This document shows positions 8,988-19,102 of a stretch of 64,000 nt of DNA, one piece after another (the first letter of the stretch is position 1; each line of letters opens with the position of its first letter). The position numbers were made by a program, and so were the translations under genes. The DNA is from Devosia sp. 2618 (lineage in GTDB: Bacteria > Pseudomonadota > Alphaproteobacteria > Rhizobiales > Devosiaceae). A model generated the notes under the pieces. That model made no database searches and was not told the DNA's origin. It saw only the letters and a list, made by a program, of their open reading frames with translations. The stretch lies in NCBI RefSeq assembly GCF_040546815.1, contig NZ_JBEPOO010000001.1:2914001-2978000 (forward strand). Reading direction: 5' to 3'.

Positions 8988-9895
8988 CCGATACCGCGCC
9001 CGTTCTCGCCCTCGATGGCGTCTCAAAAGTCTTCGGCGCTGGCGACAATGCCGTCTATGCCGCGCGCTCGATATCATTCGCGCTGCATGCAGGCCGTACG
9101 CTGGCACTGGTCGGGGAGTCCGGCTCCGGCAAGACCACCGCCGCCCGCCTGATCATGCGCGAATACCAGCCCGATCAAGGCCAGCTGTTGTTCCGCGGCG
9201 TGCCGGTTGGCAGCAGTGCCGTCAGCAGCCTCAAGGCTTACCGCGCGGCCGTGCAGATGGTGTTTCAGGATCCGTTTTCATCGCTGAACCCCGCCCATAC
9301 CATTCGCTATCATCTCGAGCGCCCGCTGCGGTTGCATCAGCCCAAGCTCAACAAAAAGCAGCGGCTGGCGGCAATCGACGAACTGCTGGCATTGGTCAAG
9401 CTTGATCCGGCCCTTGTGGCACCAAAGTACCCGCACGAACTGTCCGGTGGACAGCGCCAGCGCATCAGCATTGCACGCGCTCTGGCGGTCAAGCCCGAGG
9501 TCATCGTTGCCGATGAGCCGACCTCGATGCTCGACGTGTCGGTGCGACTAGGCATTCTTAATCTGCTCAACGACATGAAAAAGCAGCTCGGTCTGGCGCT
9601 GCTCTACATCACCCATGACATCGCGACCGCGCGTTATGTCGCCGAAGACATCATGGTGATGTATGCGGGGCAGATCGTCGAATGGGGTGATATGGAAAGC
9701 GTGTTGGGCAACCCACAGCACCCATACACCCGACTGCTGTTGGCAGCCGTTCCCGACCCTGATCGTCGCTTCACCGATACGGAGTTTGATAATGAGCTGA
9801 GTCGGATCGACATCATCCGCCGTCAGTCAGCGCTGCCGCAGCCGGAGACGCGCGAGGTTGCGCCAAACCACTTCATTAGGCCCATGCCTGAATAG
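8984..9895 (+). CDS. ABC importer ATPase, DppF/OppF type
   Basis: 303 residues, ATG at 8984 overlapping the preceding TGA (ATGA). Walker A GESGSGKTT, Q-loop MVFQDPFSSLNP, signature [15 protein letters not shown], Walker B VIVADEPTSMLDVS, H-loop YITHDIATA. The Cys-containing C-terminal extension seen in the second importer's ATPases is missing here too. It is the last gene of the GNAT-nagZ-importer operon. The converging GntR gene ends nine bases away and no terminator is visible between them. Confidence 0.92.
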   Translation: MTDTAPVLALDGVSKVFGAGDNAVYAARSISFALHAGRTLALVGESGSGKTTAARLIMREYQPDQGQLLFRGVPVGSSAVSSLKAYRAAVQMVFQDPFSSLNPAHTIRYHLERPLRLHQPKLNKKQRLAAIDELLALVKLDPALVAPKYPHELSGGQRQRISIARALAVKPEVIVADEPTSMLDVSVRLGILNLLNDMKKQLGLALLYITHDIATARYVAEDIMVMYAGQIVEWGDMESVLGNPQHPYTRLLLAAVPDPDRRFTDTEFDNELSRIDIIRRQSALPQPETREVAPNHFIRPMPE

Positions 9896-9904
9896 TGGAT
9901 TGCC

Positions 9905-10696
9905 TCAGGTCGCCAGTTTCAGCTCGGCGATGAAGTCGTAGCGGTCGCCACGATAGGCGGATTTGGTGATCTCGATGGCGCGTCCATTGGCGAGGAAGCC
10001 GTGCCGTTCGATGCGCAGGATAGGCGAGCCACGCTCGATGCCCAGATGCTCGGCTTCCCAGTCTTCGGCGATGCCCGCCCGCAGGCGCTGCAAGGCGCGG
10101 ACCGGTGGATTGCCGGTCGCTCGCAACGCAGCGTAGAGCGAGTCATTGGCCAGCCCCTCCCCCACCGCAAAGCGCGGCACTACGGCGTGCTCAATGGCCA
10201 GCGCCTCGCCGTCGGCAAAGCGAATGCGCGACACGCGAAACACTTCCTCCGACGCCATTAGCCCCAGCCGCAGCATTTCGTCGGCAGTTGGCAGTGCGAT
10301 GGCTTCACTGATGATGCGCGAACCAGACACCGCACCACGCCGCGCCATATCTTCGGTAAAACCCACCAGCACCGATAGCGGCTGATCGAGGTAGGGCGAA
10401 ACCTGCGACCCCGCACCCGGCCGGGTTTCGATCAGGCGGTCATCCATCAACCCTTCCATCGCCTTGCGAATGGTAACGCGGGAGAGGCCTGTCGCCTTCA
10501 TCAAGGCGCGTTCGGACGGGATCGTCTGACGAGCGCGCAACTCGCCGTTTTCGATGAGGCGGCGGACGGCCAGTTCGAGGCGAACATAGAGCGGATCGGG
10601 CGAGCCATCGGCGGCAGCGAGCAGCGCGGTGACCCGCGTGAGGATGCCGGCAGGGACGTGATCGCTAGGCTCGCTTTCGTCCGCCGACGGCGTCAT
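9905..10696 (-). CDS. GntR/HutC-family transcriptional regulator (UTRA domain)
   Basis: 263 residues. The N-terminal winged helix-turn-helix is clear (IPSERALMKATGLSRVTIRK, about 60-80, then a wing LIETRPGAGSQV). The C-terminal half carries UTRA features: VFRVSRIRFADGEALAIEH and LRIERHGFLANGRAIEI. UTRA repressors of this class often sense amino-sugar phosphates (NagR/DasR type). The ATG overlaps the stop of the upstream permease gene by one base (TGATG), so the regulator is the last gene of the second importer's minus-strand unit. It is the only DNA-binding regulator inside the murein locus and the natural candidate for binding the AATACCA sites. Confidence 0.9.
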   Translation of the reverse strand: MTPSADESEPSDHVPAGILTRVTALLAAADGSPDPLYVRLELAVRRLIENGELRARQTIPSERALMKATGLSRVTIRKAMEGLMDDRLIETRPGAGSQVSPYLDQPLSVLVGFTEDMARRGAVSGSRIISEAIALPTADEMLRLGLMASEEVFRVSRIRFADGEALAIEHAVVPRFAVGEGLANDSLYAALRATGNPPVRALQRLRAGIAEDWEAEHLGIERGSPILRIERHGFLANGRAIEITKSAYRGDRYDFIAELKLAT

Positions 10697-11523
10697 CAGG
10701 TTTGCCCCCGCAGACGTGGATCGAGCGCATCGCGCAAAGCGTCGCCGAGCAGGTTAAAGCCGAACGACAGGAACAGGATCGCAAAGCCTGCAAACACGGC
10801 TGGCCACGGCGCCAGCATCAGGAAGTTGCGGCCTTCCGACAGCATGAGTCCCAAAGATGGCGTCGGTGGCTGCGCGCCCAGGCCGAGGAAGGACAGTGAC
10901 GCTTCGACCAGCACCGCCGCCGACAGCAGAAGGCTGGTCTGGACCAGCACGACTGACGCCAGATTGGGCAGCAGGTGAATGAAGATGATGCGCGCGTTGG
11001 AACTGCCGATGGCGCGGGCGCCATTCACATATTCGCTTTCGCAGATGACCAGCGCCGGGCCACGCAGCAGCCGCGCAAAGATTGGCGTATAGACGATGGC
11101 GATCGCGATGGCCGCGCTCCAGACGCTGGGGCCGAGCACAGCGATGACGCCAATGGCCAGCAGCATGATCGGGAAGGCAAACAGCACGTCCATGCAGCGC
11201 ATAACGATGCGATCAAACCAGCCGCGATAAAAAGCAGCCAACATGCCCAGCGTACCGCCTGCCAGTAGCGATATGACCACCGCCGTCACGCAGGTCAGCA
11301 GCGAGGTGCGATAGCCGTAAATGATGCGGGACAGCACGTCGCGGCCGAGCTGGTCGGTGCCCAGCCAGTTGAGCATGTTCGGCCCTTTGAGGCGCTGCAC
11401 CACGACCTGCGCAAACGGGTCCTGCAGACCGATGAACGGCGCGAATACCGCAAGCAGGACCTGAAAGGTGACAAAGATCGCTGCGAAGGTCAGCAGCTTG
11501 TTCTGGCGCATATACTCGATCAT
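10696..11523 (-). CDS. Second peptide importer, DppC-type permease
   Basis: 275 residues with the OppC-type N-terminus (helix, then NWLGTDQLGRDVLSRIIYGYR region) and an EAA loop at EYVNGARAIGSSNARI. It overlaps the upstream DppB-type gene by four bases and the downstream GntR gene by one. Together with 11520-12470 it forms the membrane channel whose binding protein is 12540-14039 and whose ATPases lie on the opposite strand at 14185-16091. Confidence 0.92.
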   Translation of the reverse strand: MIEYMRQNKLLTFAAIFVTFQVLLAVFAPFIGLQDPFAQVVVQRLKGPNMLNWLGTDQLGRDVLSRIIYGYRTSLLTCVTAVVISLLAGGTLGMLAAFYRGWFDRIVMRCMDVLFAFPIMLLAIGVIAVLGPSVWSAAIAIAIVYTPIFARLLRGPALVICESEYVNGARAIGSSNARIIFIHLLPNLASVVLVQTSLLLSAAVLVEASLSFLGLGAQPPTPSLGLMLSEGRNFLMLAPWPAVFAGFAILFLSFGFNLLGDALRDALDPRLRGQT

Positions 11524-12470
11524 CGCGTCACCCGCGGATCGATGACGGAATAGAGCATATCGACAACGAAATTGACGATGACAAAGGCCGCCGTCATGAC
11601 GAGGATCGTCGCCTGCACCAGCGGATAATTGCGTTCGGCGATGGCGCCCAGCACCAGCCGTCCAAGCCCCGGAATGGCGAACACCTGTTCCACCACGATG
11701 GCCCCGCCCAGCAGATAACCGGCCGATACACCAACGCTGGTGATGAAGGGGATCAGCGCGTTGCGCAAAGCGTGCTTGTAAATGATGCGCCGCCGCCCTG
11801 CCCCCTTGGCCTTGGCGGTGCGGATATAATCCTGGCTCAAGGCATCGAGCATGGCCGACCGCACGAGGCGCGACAGGTTTGCCAGCATGGGCAACGATAG
11901 CGCGATCACCGGCAGGATCATGCGCTGCAGATTGCCCAGCGGGTCTTGATGGAACGGCACATAGCCCAGCGCCTGCACGCCGGGCAGAAATTTCGAAACC
12001 AGAAAGATCGAGACGATCCCGAGCCAGAAGGACGGAATGGTCAGCCCGGCGATGGCGCCGATGCGCACCACCACTTCTGCGCCCTTGCCGCGCGCTTCGG
12101 CCATGAAGGCGCCGAGCGGAATGGAGAGGCCTGCACCCACGAGAATGGAGAGCAGCGTCAGTTCAACCGTCGGCCAGATATTGGCGGCGATTTCCTGCGT
12201 GACCGGTCGACCGGTCCAGATCGAGGTGCCTAGATCGCCCTGCAATACGCCCCAAATCCAGCGGCCATATTGTTCGAGCAGCGGCTTGTCGATGCCAATG
12301 CGCGCTTCGAGTTCGGCAATGCGTTCGGGCGTGACTTCGGTGTTGGCGCCGAGCATGATGGCGACGGCATCGCCGGGTATGAGGCGGATCATCAAGAAGA
12401 CGATGGCCGACACGCCGAACAGCACGATAGCGAGATCGACCAGCCGGCTGATCAGGTAGCGATGCGACAT
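11520..12470 (-). CDS. Second peptide importer, DppB-type permease
   Basis: 316 residues. DppB features include the first helix ending IRLIPGDAVAIMLG, the cytoplasmic loop ending LSQDYIRTAKAKGAGRRRI (EAA motif) and the final helices with VVEQVFAIPGLGRL. It lies 69 bases after the binding-protein gene, separated by a GC-rich hairpin at 12502-12529, and overlaps the DppC-type gene by four bases. Confidence 0.92.
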   Translation of the reverse strand: MSHRYLISRLVDLAIVLFGVSAIVFLMIRLIPGDAVAIMLGANTEVTPERIAELEARIGIDKPLLEQYGRWIWGVLQGDLGTSIWTGRPVTQEIAANIWPTVELTLLSILVGAGLSIPLGAFMAEARGKGAEVVVRIGAIAGLTIPSFWLGIVSIFLVSKFLPGVQALGYVPFHQDPLGNLQRMILPVIALSLPMLANLSRLVRSAMLDALSQDYIRTAKAKGAGRRRIIYKHALRNALIPFITSVGVSAGYLLGGAIVVEQVFAIPGLGRLVLGAIAERNYPLVQATILVMTAAFVIVNFVVDMLYSVIDPRVTR

Positions 12471-12501
12471 CGGTGGTTCCGGTGCAGAAATTGGGAAGTG
12501 A

Positions 12502-12529
12502 CCGGCGCGAGCAGAATGGCCCGCGCCGG
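12502..12529 (-). promoter_or_regulatory. Intercistronic hairpin after second binding-protein gene
   Basis: CCGGCGCG (12502-12509) pairs with CGCGCCGG (12522-12529) between the binding-protein stop (12540) and the permease start (12470). No U-tract. It occupies the same place as the hairpin at 6227-6252 and probably has the same mRNA-stabilising role. Confidence 0.6.
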
Positions 12530-12539
12530 AAGTGCGGGA

Positions 12540-14039
12540 TTACTCAGCGACCGACACATTGACCAGGCTGGTCAGCCGGCCATTCGGGAAGATCACGAAG
12601 TCTTTGACGCTGTTGTTGACGGCAGTATTGAGCGAGCCATAGGCGATGTGCGCCGCTGGACCGTCACAGGCGAGCTTGGCCTGCACCTTGTCGTAGATGG
12701 CCTTGCGCGCTGCCGGATCGGTTTCCGAGCGGCCTTCGTCGAGCCAGGTATCGATTTCAGCGTCGTCATACTTGAAGACGTTGGTCGAACCGCCGCCATA
12801 GAAGGTGCGGTAGAAATATTCGTCCGGATCGGGGCTACCGCCATTGGCGGAGACGAACAGGTCAAAGTTAGAATTGCGCCAATCCTGCACGAACTGGCCG
12901 ATTTCCTGATTGATCAGTTCAACCTCGATGCCGCCGGCGGCCAGCTGCTGCTGCACCACCTGGGCAATGTCGCGCGTGTCCTGGCGCGGCAAGACGTTCA
13001 GCTTGAGCTTGAGCGGCGTGGTGACGCCAGCCTCTGCCAGAAGCGCCTTGGCGCCATCAACATTGGTCGTGTAGCAGGCATAGGTCGATGGATCGACAGC
13101 CCAGTTCACCAGCGCCGGCGACAGCGGACCGGCGGGCACGCCCATGCCGAACAGGGCCGCATCGATGATTTCCTGACGGTTGAGCAGCATGTTGACGGCT
13201 TCGCGAACCTTTGGATTGCCAAAGGGCTCGCGGCTGACATTCATGCCGAGCAGGGTATAGGCGATGTCGCGCGTTTCCTGCACGGTCACATTCGGCTGCC
13301 CCTGCAACTGCAAGGCCGTTGCCGGATCGATGCCCGGCAGCAGGTCATATTCGCCGCTGGTGATGCCCACCTGACGCGTAGCCGATTCCGGCACGAAGCT
13401 GAACTTGACGCCATCGAGCTTTGGCAACCCCGCGACGTAATAGTCAGGGTTCTTTTCAAGGCTGATGAAGCCGTTTGGCTGCCACTCAACGAACTTGAAC
13501 GGACCGGTGCCAACCGGCACCTGCTGCAGGCTTTCGGCGTTGGATTCAACTTCTGCCGGAACGATGGCGATGCCGGACAGCGAGCTCAGGATCGGCGCGA
13601 ATGGCGCGTTCAGCGTCAATGCGACGGTCAGCGGATCGATGACTTCGATACCGGTGATCGGTGTAACGCGGCTGGCCAGCGGCGACGCGATCGCTTCGGA
13701 CTGCACACGACGGATGGACGCGGCGACGTCCTCGGCATCGAAGGTGGTGCCATCGTGGAACTTGACGCCATCATGGAGCTTGAACGTGTAGGTCAGGCCG
13801 TCGGCCGAGATTTCCCAGGACTCAGCCAGACCGGGCACGACGGCGAGGTCCTTGTCGATGGCTGTCAGGGCTTCGTAGATATTGCTTTGCACGATCACCA
13901 CCGAATTGAACGCGGTGATCAGATGCGGGTCGAGCCCGGCGGGCGATGAGTCGATGGCGACGTCTATCGTTGCGGCGCTGGCCGCACCGACCAGCATGGT
14001 TGACGCGAGCAGACCAAGTCCAAGTTTACGCAGTGTCAT
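12540..14039 (-). CDS. Second peptide importer, periplasmic binding protein (SBP_bac_5)
   Basis: 499 residues. Signal peptide 1-22 ending ASA-A; ATG at 14039 has GGAGGG four bases upstream. Mature features: SPAGLDPHLITAFNSVVIVQ, SWEISADGLTYTFKLHDGVKFHDG and a MLLNRQEIIDAAL helix, all typical of the Dpp/Opp/nickel family. Divergent from the two ATPase genes, so binding protein plus permeases and the ATPases are split over two facing transcripts that share one 145-bp control region. Confidence 0.9.
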   Translation of the reverse strand: MTLRKLGLGLLASTMLVGAASAATIDVAIDSSPAGLDPHLITAFNSVVIVQSNIYEALTAIDKDLAVVPGLAESWEISADGLTYTFKLHDGVKFHDGTTFDAEDVAASIRRVQSEAIASPLASRVTPITGIEVIDPLTVALTLNAPFAPILSSLSGIAIVPAEVESNAESLQQVPVGTGPFKFVEWQPNGFISLEKNPDYYVAGLPKLDGVKFSFVPESATRQVGITSGEYDLLPGIDPATALQLQGQPNVTVQETRDIAYTLLGMNVSREPFGNPKVREAVNMLLNRQEIIDAALFGMGVPAGPLSPALVNWAVDPSTYACYTTNVDGAKALLAEAGVTTPLKLKLNVLPRQDTRDIAQVVQQQLAAGGIEVELINQEIGQFVQDWRNSNFDLFVSANGGSPDPDEYFYRTFYGGGSTNVFKYDDAEIDTWLDEGRSETDPAARKAIYDKVQAKLACDGPAAHIAYGSLNTAVNNSVKDFVIFPNGRLTSLVNVSVAE

Positions 14040-14088
14040 GTTCCCTCCAATGCGCTTGCCTTACCGAGCAGCAGCATTTCCAGCATAG

Positions 14089-14112
14089 GTCCAGTTCAAT
14101 ACCAGTCTGGAC
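14089..14112. promoter_or_regulatory. Candidate operator in divergent promoter
   Basis: GTCCAG (14089-14094) and CTGGAC (14107-14112) form an inverted repeat around AATACCA (14098-14104); CCAGTCTGG at 14102-14110 is a second, tighter palindrome. The site lies between the binding-protein gene (minus) and the ATPase genes (plus) and shares AATACCA with the promoters at 2.95 kb and 26.23 kb. A GntR/UTRA operator is the likeliest reading. Confidence 0.5.
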
Positions 14113-14184
14113 TTATGGCACGCTATGGTACTAACTGAGACGGCGCAAGCGCACAAAATCGGCGCACGCCACAGCGGAGGTTCC

Positions 14185-15141
14185 ATGCAGGCCGAGCCTT
14201 TGCTCGACATCGAAAACCTATGCATCACGGCAGCAGGCCGCCCGGTGATCGAAGGCGTGTCGCTATCGATCGCTGCCGGTGAAATGGTCGGGCTGGTTGG
14301 CGAATCCGGGTGCGGCAAGTCGGTGACGGCACTGTCGATCATGCGCCTGCTGGCGGAGCCGCAGATGCGCGTGACGGATGGCAGCATTCGCTTTGATGGC
14401 CGGGATATTCTGGCGCTGGACGAGCGCGCGCTTGAGCGCCTGCGCGGCGATGATATCGCCATGATCTTTCAGGAGCCGATGACCTCGCTCAATCCCGTGC
14501 TGAACGTCGGCGAGCAGATTGCCGAGGTGGTGTTGCTGCATCGGCGGGTGTCACATGCCGAAGCAAACCAGCGCGCGATCGATCTTCTGACGCGCGTGGG
14601 TATTCCCGCGCCGGCCGCCGCCATGCAGCGTTATCCACATCAAATGTCTGGCGGTCAGCGTCAGCGTGTGATGATCGCCATGGCACTCGCCTGCGAGCCA
14701 CGCCTGCTGGTAGCAGATGAGCCGACCACCGCGCTGGACGTGACCGTTCAGGCGCAAATTCTCGACCTGCTCGATGATCTGCGCCGCGAAACTGGCATGG
14801 CCGTTTTGCTGATCACCCATGATCTCGGCGTCGTTTCGCAATACTGCGACCGAGTGGCCGTCATGTATGGCGGCCGCGTTGTGGAAGAGGCGCTGGCCAG
14901 TGAAATCTTCGCCCATCCGCGCCATCGCTATACCGAGGCGCTGCTGCGCACCATTCCGGCGTCGAACCCGCCGGGCACCGAGCTTCCAGCCATTCCCGGC
15001 ACTGTACCGCCGCCCGGCCGTCGTCCGGCTGGCTGTGCGTTTCATCCGCGCTGCCATGCCATGGTCGCGCCCTGCGCAACCGAAATGCCGCAACTGGCTG
15101 GTACCGGCCATCTGACGCGCTGCTGGAACCCTGCTGCATGA
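14185..15141 (+). CDS. Second peptide importer, DppD-type ATPase
   Basis: 318 residues from the ATG at 14185, which has CGGAGG four bases upstream; an upstream ATG at 14125 would read through the operator region and lacks a ribosome site. Walker [10 protein letters not shown], signature [16 protein letters not shown], Walker [15 protein letters not shown]-loop LITHDLGVV. The C-terminal Oligo_HPY extension is present ([17 protein letters not shown], cysteines near 290-303). Overlaps the next ATPase by four bases. Confidence 0.92.
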   Translation: MQAEPLLDIENLCITAAGRPVIEGVSLSIAAGEMVGLVGESGCGKSVTALSIMRLLAEPQMRVTDGSIRFDGRDILALDERALERLRGDDIAMIFQEPMTSLNPVLNVGEQIAEVVLLHRRVSHAEANQRAIDLLTRVGIPAPAAAMQRYPHQMSGGQRQRVMIAMALACEPRLLVADEPTTALDVTVQAQILDLLDDLRRETGMAVLLITHDLGVVSQYCDRVAVMYGGRVVEEALASEIFAHPRHRYTEALLRTIPASNPPGTELPAIPGTVPPPGRRPAGCAFHPRCHAMVAPCATEMPQLAGTGHLTRCWNPAA

Positions 15142-16091
15142 GCCTGCTTGAACTCAACAATCTGTCCAAGACCTATCCGGGCCCCAATGGCAGCAAGGTG
15201 CAGGCCGTGTCAGAGGTCTCACTCACCATTGCGCCGGGCGAAGTGCTGGGCGTTGTGGGGGAATCGGGTTGTGGCAAGTCGACCCTTGGACGCACGCTGC
15301 TCAAGCTGATCGAGCCGACAGGTGGGCAGATCATCTTTGAAGGCGCGGATATCACCGCCCTGTCGCGGGCGCAGATGAAACCCGTCCGCCGCGACATGCA
15401 GGTGATCTTTCAGGACCCGTTCGGCTCACTCAATCCGCGCCACACGGTTGGTTACATCATCGGCGAACCGCTGATCGTCCACCGCATTGGCGACAAGGCG
15501 TCTCGCACGGCGCGGGTCGCCGAGCTGCTGCGCATCGTTGGTTTGCCAGAGGATGCGGCAGAGCGCTATCCGCACGAATTTTCCGGCGGGCAGCGTCAGC
15601 GTATCGCCATCGCCCGCGCGCTTGCCCTCGACCCGAAATTGCTGGTGGCGGACGAAGCTGTGTCGGCGCTCGATGTGTCGATCCAGAGCCAGATCATCAA
15701 TCTGATTGCCGATCTGCAAAAGCGGCTCAATCTCTCGATCCTGTTCATCAGCCATGACCTGTCGGTCATCCGCCATGTCAGCGACCGGATTGCCGTGATG
15801 TATCTGGGCCGGATCGTTGAAGTCGGACCGGCCGAGGAAATCATGGCCAGCCCGCAGCATCCCTATACTCAGGCGCTGCTATCGGCCATTCCGCGCCCCG
15901 GCGTGACGCGCGCCCAGCGTATCGTGCTGCAGGGCGAATTGCCCGACCCGTCCAATCCGCCCACCGGCTGCAGCTTCCACACGCGCTGTCCCATTGCGGT
16001 CGACATCTGTTCGGCCAGCCGTCCGGAACTGGCGCCGCCCGCCAATCCAACACAGCCCCATATAGGACTGGCCGCATGTCATCTCGCCTAG
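15138..16091 (+). CDS. Second peptide importer, DppF-type ATPase
   Basis: 317 residues. Walker [11 protein letters not shown]-loop [12 protein letters not shown], signature [16 protein letters not shown], Walker [16 protein letters not shown]-loop FISHDLSVI, then the Oligo_HPY tail [16 protein letters not shown]. Its ATG overlaps the previous TGA. Its 3' end overlaps the following serine-hydrolase gene by 16 bases, which suggests translational coupling. Confidence 0.92.
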   Translation: MSLLELNNLSKTYPGPNGSKVQAVSEVSLTIAPGEVLGVVGESGCGKSTLGRTLLKLIEPTGGQIIFEGADITALSRAQMKPVRRDMQVIFQDPFGSLNPRHTVGYIIGEPLIVHRIGDKASRTARVAELLRIVGLPEDAAERYPHEFSGGQRQRIAIARALALDPKLLVADEAVSALDVSIQSQIINLIADLQKRLNLSILFISHDLSVIRHVSDRIAVMYLGRIVEVGPAEEIMASPQHPYTQALLSAIPRPGVTRAQRIVLQGELPDPSNPPTGCSFHTRCPIAVDICSASRPELAPPANPTQPHIGLAACHLA

Positions 16092-17092
16092 ATATCGAAA
16101 CGCGGCTCGACCGCGCGTTTTCGCCGGTCGCGGCCCTGGTTGAAGCCGGGCGCGTTCCCGGCGCGGTGCTGGGCATTGTCGATGCCGATGGCTCGCGCCG
16201 CCTTCGCCACATCGGGCAAGCGCAGACAGTGCCGGAAGCGCGGCCGATGACGCAGGACACCTGGTTCGACCTGGCGTCGCTGACCAAGGTGCTGTTCACG
16301 ACGCCGGCCATTCTGGCCCTCGCCGACGCCGGCACAATCGACCTCGATACGCCGCTGACGACTGTGCTGCCCGATCTGCGGCATTACAATCTCGATGCCT
16401 GGGAGCGGAAGGTGACGTTCCGGCAGTGCCTCGGCCACCAGACGCCATTCCCTGCGGTCGAGCCGATCTATACCTATGGCCGCGATCCCGATCTGTTGCG
16501 CACCTTCATTTTGCAGCGCGAATGGCGGGCCGGGCCTTCGGTCTATTCCGACATCAATTTCATCCTGCTCGGCTTCGTGCTGGAGCGGCTCAACGGTAAG
16601 TGGATCCGCGAGCTGGATCCGGGGGCGGGCTTTGCGTGGTCGGCCGATCCGCTCAATGCAGCCGCGACTGAGAACTGCTACTGGCGCCACCGCGTGCTCT
16701 GCGGCGAAGTGCATGACGACAATTGTTCGGCGCTTGAGGGGGCTGGACATGCCGGTCTTTTCGGCACGGCAGACAGCGTGCTCGACTTCGCCCAAGGCCT
16801 GCTCGACGGCACAGGTGCATCCGCAGACGCCATCGCGCTGATGCGGCTGCCGATCTCCGGCAAGCGCACGCATGGCTGGGAACTGCCCTATGACGGCTGG
16901 TCGGGCGGCGATCAGTGCAACGGCTCGGTCATCGGCCATACCGGCTTCACCGGCACGGGCCTGTGGATCGACTTCGCAACGGGCAGCGCCTGGACGCTAT
17001 TGACCAATCGGGTTCACCCCACGCGCCACTTCGATAGCGGCATTTTCACCCTGCGCCGCGCTGTGGGCGACGCCATCAACGCCAAAAGCTAG
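16076..17092 (+). CDS. Serine hydrolase of the class C beta-lactamase / AmpH-EstB family
   Basis: 338 residues. Active-site motifs are in order: S68-L-T-K71 (SxxK nucleophile and base), Y157-S-D159 (Y-x-N/D) and H288-T-G290 (the KTG box with His for Lys, as in many esterase-like members). No signal peptide is visible, so it should act in the cytoplasm, unlike AmpC/AmpH. The family includes D,D-peptidases, D-amino acid amidases and esterases. Set between importer ATPases and anmK, it may trim peptide stems of imported muropeptides; this is inference. The start ATG at 16076 lies inside the ATPase gene. Confidence 0.85.
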   Translation: MSSRLDIETRLDRAFSPVAALVEAGRVPGAVLGIVDADGSRRLRHIGQAQTVPEARPMTQDTWFDLASLTKVLFTTPAILALADAGTIDLDTPLTTVLPDLRHYNLDAWERKVTFRQCLGHQTPFPAVEPIYTYGRDPDLLRTFILQREWRAGPSVYSDINFILLGFVLERLNGKWIRELDPGAGFAWSADPLNAAATENCYWRHRVLCGEVHDDNCSALEGAGHAGLFGTADSVLDFAQGLLDGTGASADAIALMRLPISGKRTHGWELPYDGWSGGDQCNGSVIGHTGFTGTGLWIDFATGSAWTLLTNRVHPTRHFDSGIFTLRRAVGDAINAKS

Positions 17093-17100
17093 AGATCACC

Positions 17101-18213
17101 ATGCAACCTCTGTGGGCCATCGGCCTGATGACCGGCACTGTGCTGGACGGCAATATCGACATCGCGCTGCTCCGCACCGATGGTGAGACCATTGCAGAGT
17201 TCGGCGCTTACACGCTGGCGCCCTATGGGCAACCTCTGCGTGAGCTGCTGGTGGAAACGCTGGATGTGGCGCGGAAATGGAACTTCGATGGACCCGAGCC
17301 CGCCATCTTTGCCGAAGCCGAAGCGGAACTGACGCGGGCACAGTCTTACGCCGTGCGCGATTTCGTGACGGCGCAGGGCATGAGCATGGGCGATATCGGC
17401 ATTATCGGCTTTCACGGTCAGAGCGTACTGCACCGCGCGCCGCAGCCGGGACGCATCGGGGCGACGCGGCAGTTGGGCGATGGCGCACTGATGGCCGAAA
17501 TCCTCGGCACCAAGGTCGCCTACGACTTCCGCAGCGCCGACGTTCGCGCCGGAGGACAGGGCGCCCCGCTATCGGCCATCTACCATCAAGCCTTGTTGCG
17601 CGGCATTGGTGCCAAAGGCGAGACAGCCGTGCTCAATCTCGGCGGCGTCGCCAATATCACCTGGTGGGATGGAGCGGACCAACTCATCGCCTTCGATACC
17701 GGGCCGGCCAATGCACCGATCAATGATTTCGTCAAATCACTGGGTCTCGGGGAAATGGACCGCGACGGCAAGCTCGCCTTGGCCGGCACCGTCGACGAGG
17801 CACGCCTCGCGGCTGCGCTATCGCACCCCTATCTCACCGCTGCCTATCCCAAGTCGCTCGACCGCTCCGATTTTACCGCCGAAATGGCCAAGGGTCTGTC
17901 GGCCGAGGATGGCGCAGCGCTGCTGACGGCATTCACCACATCCGCGGTAGGCAAGGCACTGGATCTATTGCCGCGTCGGCCAGATCGGCTGATCGTCTGC
18001 GGCGGTGGTCGCCGCAATCCGGCGATCATGGCCATGCTACCCAAGCGGGCCAATATCGACGTTCTGCCGGCCGAGGCCGTTGGCTGGCGCGGGGATGCAG
18101 TTGAGGCGGAGTGCTTTGGCTTGCTCGCGGTCCGCACGCTATGTGGCCTGCCGATCAGCTTTCCGACCACGACTGGTGTAGGTCCGATGACGGGTGGCCA
18201 GATCGCCGGCTAA
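17101..18213 (+). CDS. anmK: Anhydro-N-acetylmuramic acid kinase
   Basis: 370 residues, essentially the length of E. coli AnmK (369). Motifs: [21 protein letters not shown] region at 7-26 (phosphate-binding loop), [12 protein letters not shown] near 101-112, [10 protein letters not shown] near 179 and [10 protein letters not shown] near 199. The enzyme opens the 1,6-anhydro bond of anhMurNAc and phosphorylates O6 with ATP, giving MurNAc-6-phosphate for MurQ. Last gene of the ATPase-hydrolase-anmK transcript; its stop overlaps the converging EamA gene by four bases, so no terminator fits between them. Confidence 0.95.
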   Translation: MQPLWAIGLMTGTVLDGNIDIALLRTDGETIAEFGAYTLAPYGQPLRELLVETLDVARKWNFDGPEPAIFAEAEAELTRAQSYAVRDFVTAQGMSMGDIGIIGFHGQSVLHRAPQPGRIGATRQLGDGALMAEILGTKVAYDFRSADVRAGGQGAPLSAIYHQALLRGIGAKGETAVLNLGGVANITWWDGADQLIAFDTGPANAPINDFVKSLGLGEMDRDGKLALAGTVDEARLAAALSHPYLTAAYPKSLDRSDFTAEMAKGLSAEDGAALLTAFTTSAVGKALDLLPRRPDRLIVCGGGRRNPAIMAMLPKRANIDVLPAEAVGWRGDAVEAECFGLLAVRTLCGLPISFPTTTGVGPMTGGQIAG

Positions 18214-19100
18214 GCGGCGGCCACAGCGGTGACGCGACGGGACGCCTGTGTGCCTATGACACAGGCGACAATGATCAGCCCGCCGCCAATCCACACCTGC
18301 AAAGGCGGCAATTCGGCAAAGAAAATGTAGCCGAACAGCGCCGCCCACAGTAGGCCGGTATAGTCGAGAATGGCAAAGATCGAAGCCGGGATGCGGCGCA
18401 ATCCGGTGATCAGGAGCAGATAGCCCATGGCACCGAGGAACCCGACGCCGAACACCATCGGATAGGTTTCTGTCGGCGGCCATTCAAAGGTCGGGATGAG
18501 AAAAGGCACGGCCACCAATGCCGCCGCCAGCGATTGCGCCAGCGTCATCTGCGGCGCGCCTTCATCACTCGAGTGGTGCTTGAGCAAGACAATGGCACCG
18601 GCATAGGCGACCGGCGCCAGAACGGCTGCCGCCCAGGCCAGCGGTTCGAACTCGCCCGACACTTCGAGCATTTCGCCGCCAAACCCGATCACTGCCGAAC
18701 CCGCCAGTCCAAAGGCCAGCGCCACGAAGATCAGTCGATGCGCACGCTCCTTGAGCAGCAACACGCTCATGCCTGTGATGTAGAGCGGCGCGGTCATCGC
18801 CAGCGCCGCAACTACCGCCAGCGGCAGGCGCGTGACAGCAAAGAAGAACAGAAAAGCCGTCGCGCCCATCAATGCACCGCGCACGGCGTGCCGGCCGAAG
18901 TTTTCGCGACGGGGCCAGGGCTGGCGGAACGCAGCAAGATAAAGCGCCAGCACCAGCGCCGCGCCGGTGTAGCGCACGAACACCACAAAGGGCGTGCCGA
19001 CATGTGCGCCGAGCGCCTTGGCGACGGCGTCCATGGCACAAAGCAGCGTTATTCCGCTCATGGCGATGAGCATGCCGGTGGCCAGACCCTTGGGTGGCAT
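18210..19100 (-). CDS. EamA/DMT-family transporter
   Basis: 296 residues, ten predicted membrane helices in two EamA repeats (first near 10-130, second near 150-285). It is the last gene of the murein-sugar operon running from 26187 downward, two bases after the GNAT stop. DMT proteins usually export metabolites; here a role in exporting an overflow product such as lactate or an acetylated sugar is only a guess. Confidence 0.85.
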   Translation of the reverse strand: MPPKGLATGMLIAMSGITLLCAMDAVAKALGAHVGTPFVVFVRYTGAALVLALYLAAFRQPWPRRENFGRHAVRGALMGATAFLFFFAVTRLPLAVVAALAMTAPLYITGMSVLLLKERAHRLIFVALAFGLAGSAVIGFGGEMLEVSGEFEPLAWAAAVLAPVAYAGAIVLLKHHSSDEGAPQMTLAQSLAAALVAVPFLIPTFEWPPTETYPMVFGVGFLGAMGYLLLITGLRRIPASIFAILDYTGLLWAALFGYIFFAELPPLQVWIGGGLIIVACVIGTQASRRVTAVAAA

Positions 19101-19102
19101 GT

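Noticed and set aside
12270..13949. Plus-strand open frame across the second permease and binding-protein genes
   Set aside because: Antisense to two clear ABC genes; no recognisable protein features.
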